Shown: in pieces, positions 5,385-8,352 of the stretch
Layout: every line of letters begins with the position of its first letter
How positions within the stretch are numbered: the first letter of the stretch is position 1
Origin: Spirosoma fluviale
Lineage (GTDB): Bacteria > Bacteroidota > Bacteroidia > Cytophagales > Spirosomataceae
Direction of reading: 5' to 3'
Assembly: GCA_945860325.1 (NCBI GenBank)
Contig: CAMARL010000073.1
Coordinates: 1 to 8,352, forward strand
DNA: 8,352 bases
The notes under the pieces: generated by a model
The model's input: the letters and a program-made list of their open reading frames with translations, nothing else
Databases searched by the model: none
Told to the model about the DNA's origin: nothing
Made by a program: the position numbers and the translations under genes

Positions 5385-8222
5385 TTAATGGGCTTCAAGC
5401 CAGTTGGCCCCTACACCAATTCCCGTTTCCATCACCACGCCCAAATCTAATGCATGACACATAATGTCATTTATTTTGTCACGAAGGTAATTAATTTCAC
5501 TAATATGTGCATCAAAAACCAATTCATCATGAACTGTTAATATCATTTTGGACTTCAATTTTTCTTTTTCTAAGAAATTCTGAATCTGAATCATGGCGAC
5601 CTTAATCATATCAGCGGCTGAACCTTGAATAGGAGCATTTATCGCATTTCGCTCTGCAAATCCCCTCTCATTCATATTGGCCGACATGATATCACGCAAA
5701 TACCTTCGTCTACCCAAGACTGTTTCCACATACCCTAATTCCTGTGCCGTGTGAACACAGGTATCCATATATGTTTTTACCTTGGGGAATTCTACAAAAT
5801 ATTGATCGATAATTTCTTTTGCCTCAGTTCTAGATATGGCTAATTGGCCCGCCAACCCAAAGGCCGAAACCCCATAAATAATTCCAAAATTGACCGTCTT
5901 AGCTTTTCGACGCATATCGGAATTAACCTCGTCCAACGGAACATGGAATACTTTAGCTGCGGTAGCTTTATGTACATCTAACCCGTTATTAAATGCTTCT
6001 AGCATCGAATCATCTTGCGAAAAAGCCGCCATAATCCGTAATTCTATTTGGGAATAATCAGCGGATAAAATCTGGTATTCTTCGTTTCTTGGGATAAAAG
6101 CTTTTCTGATTTCACGTCCCCTAACCGTTCTGATGGGGATATTTTGCAAGTTGGGATCCTTAGAAGATAACCTTCCTGTAGCCGTTACCGCTTGCATAAA
6201 TGACGTGTGAATCCGACCCGTTTTACTTGAAATTAATTCGGGCAAAGCATCTACGTAGGTCGACTTTAATTTTTGAAGTTCGCGAAAATCTAAAATGAGG
6301 GAAGCGATGGCGTGCTCAGATTCCATTTTAGAAAGAATTTCTTCCCCGGTCATGTATTGACCCGTTTTCGTTTTTTTCGCTTTCGGATCTAATTTTAACT
6401 TTTCAAATAAGATTTCTCCCAATTGTTTCGGTGATGCGATGTTAAATTCTTGCCCCGCCGCTTCATAAATTTTTTGTTGGACCGCTTTAGAATCGACCTC
6501 CAACACTTTAGACATCTCTTTCAAAAATGGAATATCTAAATTAACTCCCTCTCTTTCAATTGATGATAATACGCGAGATAGCGGCATTTCAACCTCCTGC
6601 AAAAGCGTTATGGCCTTAGGGTTTGAGGTAAGTTTTTGGTCTAAAATGGGTTTTAATTGGAGAGTAATATCGGCATCCTCAGCGGCATATTCTTTAACAG
6701 CCATTACATCAGCATCTCTCATATTTCCCTGCTTGATTCCTTTTTTGCCTATTAAACTTTCGATCGACATGGGTTCGTAGTTTAAATAGGACATGGCCAT
6801 GGCGTCCATATTATGACGTTTTTCGGGCTCGATTAGGTAATGGGCCAACATCGTATCATAGATATCCCCTTTGATTTCGAGGCCATAGTTGGCCAGTACA
6901 CTCATATCGTATTTGATATTTTGGGCAATTTTTTGAATGGTTTCATTGGCGAATATTTCCTTGAATAGGTCAACTTGCTTTTGGCATTCCTCTTTGTTTT
7001 CAGGAAAGGGTACATAAAACGCTTCAGCCTTTCGGTAGGCAAATGACATTCCCACAAGTTCTGCTTCCACAACGGATAAGCTAGTGGTTTCCGTATCGAA
7101 AGAAAATGAACTTTGTCGGGCTAAAAAACCTATCAACGATTTGATGGCCGCTTCCCCCTGAATTAAATGATATTGATGTTTTGTGTTTTGTAAGTTGTTG
7201 AAACTGAAATTCGCGGGCTCGCTAACGCTCTCCTCTATACTTCCTTGAACTTGAACAGTTTGCGGAGCTGAAGATACGGCAAACATATCCATTTGGTTTG
7301 AATCCTTCTTAGGCGCTACCTTAGGTTCTGCGCTGGGTGCTGGGCTGTCCTCTCCTAAAATTCTTTTCCTTAACGTTCTAAATTCTAACTCGTCTAATAG
7401 GGGTTCTAAAAGTGCGCGATTGGGTGGTGTGGCCATTAACTTCTCCTCTTCATATTCGATGGGAACTTCACATAAGATACGTGCAAGGTGTTTTGACAAG
7501 ATCCCTTGCTCTCTGAAATTGATCAAGTTTTCTTGTAATTTCCCTTTTAAAAGATCCGTGTTTTCCAATAAATTTTCCAAAGACTCAAATTCTTCTAATA
7601 ATTTTTGTGCCGTCTTTTCTCCGATGCCTGGAATTCCTGGAATATTATCGACTGCATCGCCCATGAGGCCAAGCATGTCAATGACTTGGTCTACGTTTTT
7701 TATATTCCAACGCGCACAAACCTCTTTGGGACCGAGTACTTCAACCCCTTTTCCCATGAAAGCGGGTTTATACATTTTGATCCGTTCTTCTACTAATTGA
7801 CCATAATCTTTATCGGGTGTCATCATGTAAACGACCATTTCCGGATTTGCTTTCACTGCTTTTTTGGCAATGGTCCCGATCACATCATCCGCTTCGTAGC
7901 CATCTAAGATTAAAATGGGAATGTCGAGTGCTTCCACAAATCGCTTTATATAAGGAATAGCAATCGTGATGTCTTCAGGTTGCTTCTCGCGCTGTGCTTT
8001 GTATGGGGTATATTCAATGTGTCGAAAAGTAGGCGCGGGGGTATCAAAAGCTACGCCTAAATAATCAGGCTTTTCTTTTTGAATCACTTCTAAAATAGTA
8101 TTGGCAAAACCAAAAACGGCACTAGTATTCATTCCTTTTGACGAAATTCTGGGTGTTTTAGCAAATGCAAAATGAGCTCGATAAATGAGTGCCATTGCAT
8201 CAAATAGGAATAATTTTTTCAT
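5385..8222 (-). CDS. polA: DNA polymerase I with both exonuclease domains
   Basis: This enzyme fills gaps, removes RNA primers from Okazaki fragments and acts in excision repair. The 945 residues include all three domains. The 5'-3' exonuclease spans about 1-290, with acidic residues D8, E110/D112/D113 (GYEADDVIGT), D137/D139 (TPDKDYGQL) and D189/D192 (GDAVDNIPGIPGIGEKTA). A poorly conserved linker covers about 288-345. The 3'-5' proofreading domain at about 350-540 looks active: D376 and E378 (FSFDTETT), D439 (NIKYDMSVL), Y512 and D516 (EYAAEDADITLQL). The polymerase domain has motif A with D722 (ADYSQIELR), motif B (RRKAKTVNFGIIYG, 771-784, Phe779 at the O-helix position that disfavours dideoxynucleotides), and motif C with D899 (TVHDELVF). 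Many Gram-positive PolA proteins have lost the proofreading residues; this one has not. The ATG at 8220-8222 matches the standard MKKLFLFDA start. It is divergent from pdxH across 62 nt and leads into the GT2 gene. Confidence 0.99.
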   Translation of the reverse strand: MKKLFLFDAMALIYRAHFAFAKTPRISSKGMNTSAVFGFANTILEVIQKEKPDYLGVAFDTPAPTFRHIEYTPYKAQREKQPEDITIAIPYIKRFVEALDIPILILDGYEADDVIGTIAKKAVKANPEMVVYMMTPDKDYGQLVEERIKMYKPAFMGKGVEVLGPKEVCARWNIKNVDQVIDMLGLMGDAVDNIPGIPGIGEKTAQKLLEEFESLENLLENTDLLKGKLQENLINFREQGILSKHLARILCEVPIEYEEEKLMATPPNRALLEPLLDELEFRTLRKRILGEDSPAPSAEPKVAPKKDSNQMDMFAVSSAPQTVQVQGSIEESVSEPANFSFNNLQNTKHQYHLIQGEAAIKSLIGFLARQSSFSFDTETTSLSVVEAELVGMSFAYRKAEAFYVPFPENKEECQKQVDLFKEIFANETIQKIAQNIKYDMSVLANYGLEIKGDIYDTMLAHYLIEPEKRHNMDAMAMSYLNYEPMSIESLIGKKGIKQGNMRDADVMAVKEYAAEDADITLQLKPILDQKLTSNPKAITLLQEVEMPLSRVLSSIEREGVNLDIPFLKEMSKVLEVDSKAVQQKIYEAAGQEFNIASPKQLGEILFEKLKLDPKAKKTKTGQYMTGEEILSKMESEHAIASLILDFRELQKLKSTYVDALPELISSKTGRIHTSFMQAVTATGRLSSKDPNLQNIPIRTVRGREIRKAFIPRNEEYQILSADYSQIELRIMAAFSQDDSMLEAFNNGLDVHKATAAKVFHVPLDEVNSDMRRKAKTVNFGIIYGVSAFGLAGQLAISRTEAKEIIDQYFVEFPKVKTYMDTCVHTAQELGYVETVLGRRRYLRDIMSANMNERGFAERNAINAPIQGSAADMIKVAMIQIQNFLEKEKLKSKMILTVHDELVFDAHISEINYLRDKINDIMCHALDLGVVMETGIGVGANWLEAH
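7188..7361 (-). other. PolA inter-domain linker with QMDMF peptide
   Basis: Residues about 288-345 of PolA, between the 5'-3' exonuclease and the proofreading domain, are rich in Ser, Pro, Ala, Lys and Glu and look disordered. Within this, Q310-M-D-M-F314 (bases 7281-7295) matches the loose form of the bacterial sliding-clamp-binding pentapeptide (QL[SD]LF). The match is seen; binding to the beta clamp is inferred. Confidence 0.5.
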
Positions 8223-8232
8223 AGAATTTAAC

Positions 8233-8256
8233 TAAATTTGTTGGGCTTTACCTTTG
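8233..8256 (+). promoter_or_regulatory. Possible -7 boxes for pdxH
   Basis: Two matches to the Bacteroidota -7 consensus TAnnTTTG lie upstream of the pdxH start: TAAATTTG at 8233-8240 and TACCTTTG at 8249-8256. Use of the second would give a leader of about 20 nt before the ATG at 8285. Neither has a TTTG -33 element at the expected distance, so the call is weak. Confidence 0.35.
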
Positions 8257-8284
8257 AGTAAAGATATGAAAAAAATGATCGAAT

Positions 8285-8352
8285 ATGAACTTAGCTGAAC
8301 TCCGAATCAATTATCAAAAAGGAGAATTATTGGAATCTTCTGTGGATAAAAA
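8285..8352 (+). CDS. pdxH: Pyridoxamine 5'-phosphate oxidase, N-terminal fragment
   Basis: Only 22 codons are visible before the right edge: an ATG at 8285-8287 followed by NLAELRINYQKGELLESSVDK. This matches the opening of PdxH, where a Leu-Arg-x-x-Tyr-x-x-Gly-x-Leu segment precedes the FMN-binding split-barrel domain. PdxH is an FMN enzyme that oxidises pyridoxamine or pyridoxine 5'-phosphate to pyridoxal 5'-phosphate (EC 1.4.3.5). The catalytic domain is outside the window, so the name rests on this short N-terminal signature alone. The gene is divergent from polA. Confidence 0.72.
   Translation, partial: MNLAELRINYQKGELLESSVDK

Noticed and set aside
7420..7800. 126-residue plus-strand open frame opposite polA
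   Set aside because: It lies fully antisense to the well-conserved 5'-3' exonuclease region of PolA and shows no recognisable domain.

Overview
The window looks like chromosome of a low-to-moderate-GC member of the Bacteroidota, most likely an environmental Cytophagales-type bacterium; the rank is inference. Three things point there. The alpha2-type glycyl-tRNA synthetase, the GT9 glycosyltransferase with its C-terminal cysteine cluster and the DUF349 protein all have wording I associate with that phylum. Gene starts lack Shine-Dalgarno sequences. A promoter with the Bacteroidota form (TTTG, 21 nt, TAnnTTTG) sits in front of the glycosyltransferase. I see no mobile element, CRISPR array, tRNA or rRNA.

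Layout, left to right. (1) Leftward unit, 1-2458: glyS, then 23 nt later an acidic DUF349 protein that runs off the left edge and carries an in-frame 42-bp tandem repeat. (2) Rightward unit, 2503-4379: its own promoter, a GT9 heptosyltransferase-like gene and an N-carbamoylputrescine amidase gene, joined by an ATGA overlap. (3) Leftward unit, 4380-8222: DNA polymerase I (polA), then 12 nt later a GT2 glycosyltransferase starting at TTG. (4) Rightward, from 8285: the first 22 codons of what reads as pdxH (pyridoxamine 5'-phosphate oxidase), cut by the right edge. Units 2 and 3 converge with no spacer: the two stop codons abut at 4379/4380.

The genes are mostly housekeeping: translation (glyS), replication and repair (polA), polyamine synthesis (amidase), cofactor synthesis (pdxH) and two surface-glycan glycosyltransferases. 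They do not form one obvious pathway. The packing is very tight; the longest gap between genes is 92 nt (2459-2550), and no stretch near 300 bases is gene-free. I found no convincing new multi-gene system. The points most worth a second look are the near-identical 42-bp repeats in the DUF349 gene, a possible sliding-clamp-binding peptide in the PolA linker, the four-cysteine tail of the GT9 enzyme, and the zero-gap convergent junction.
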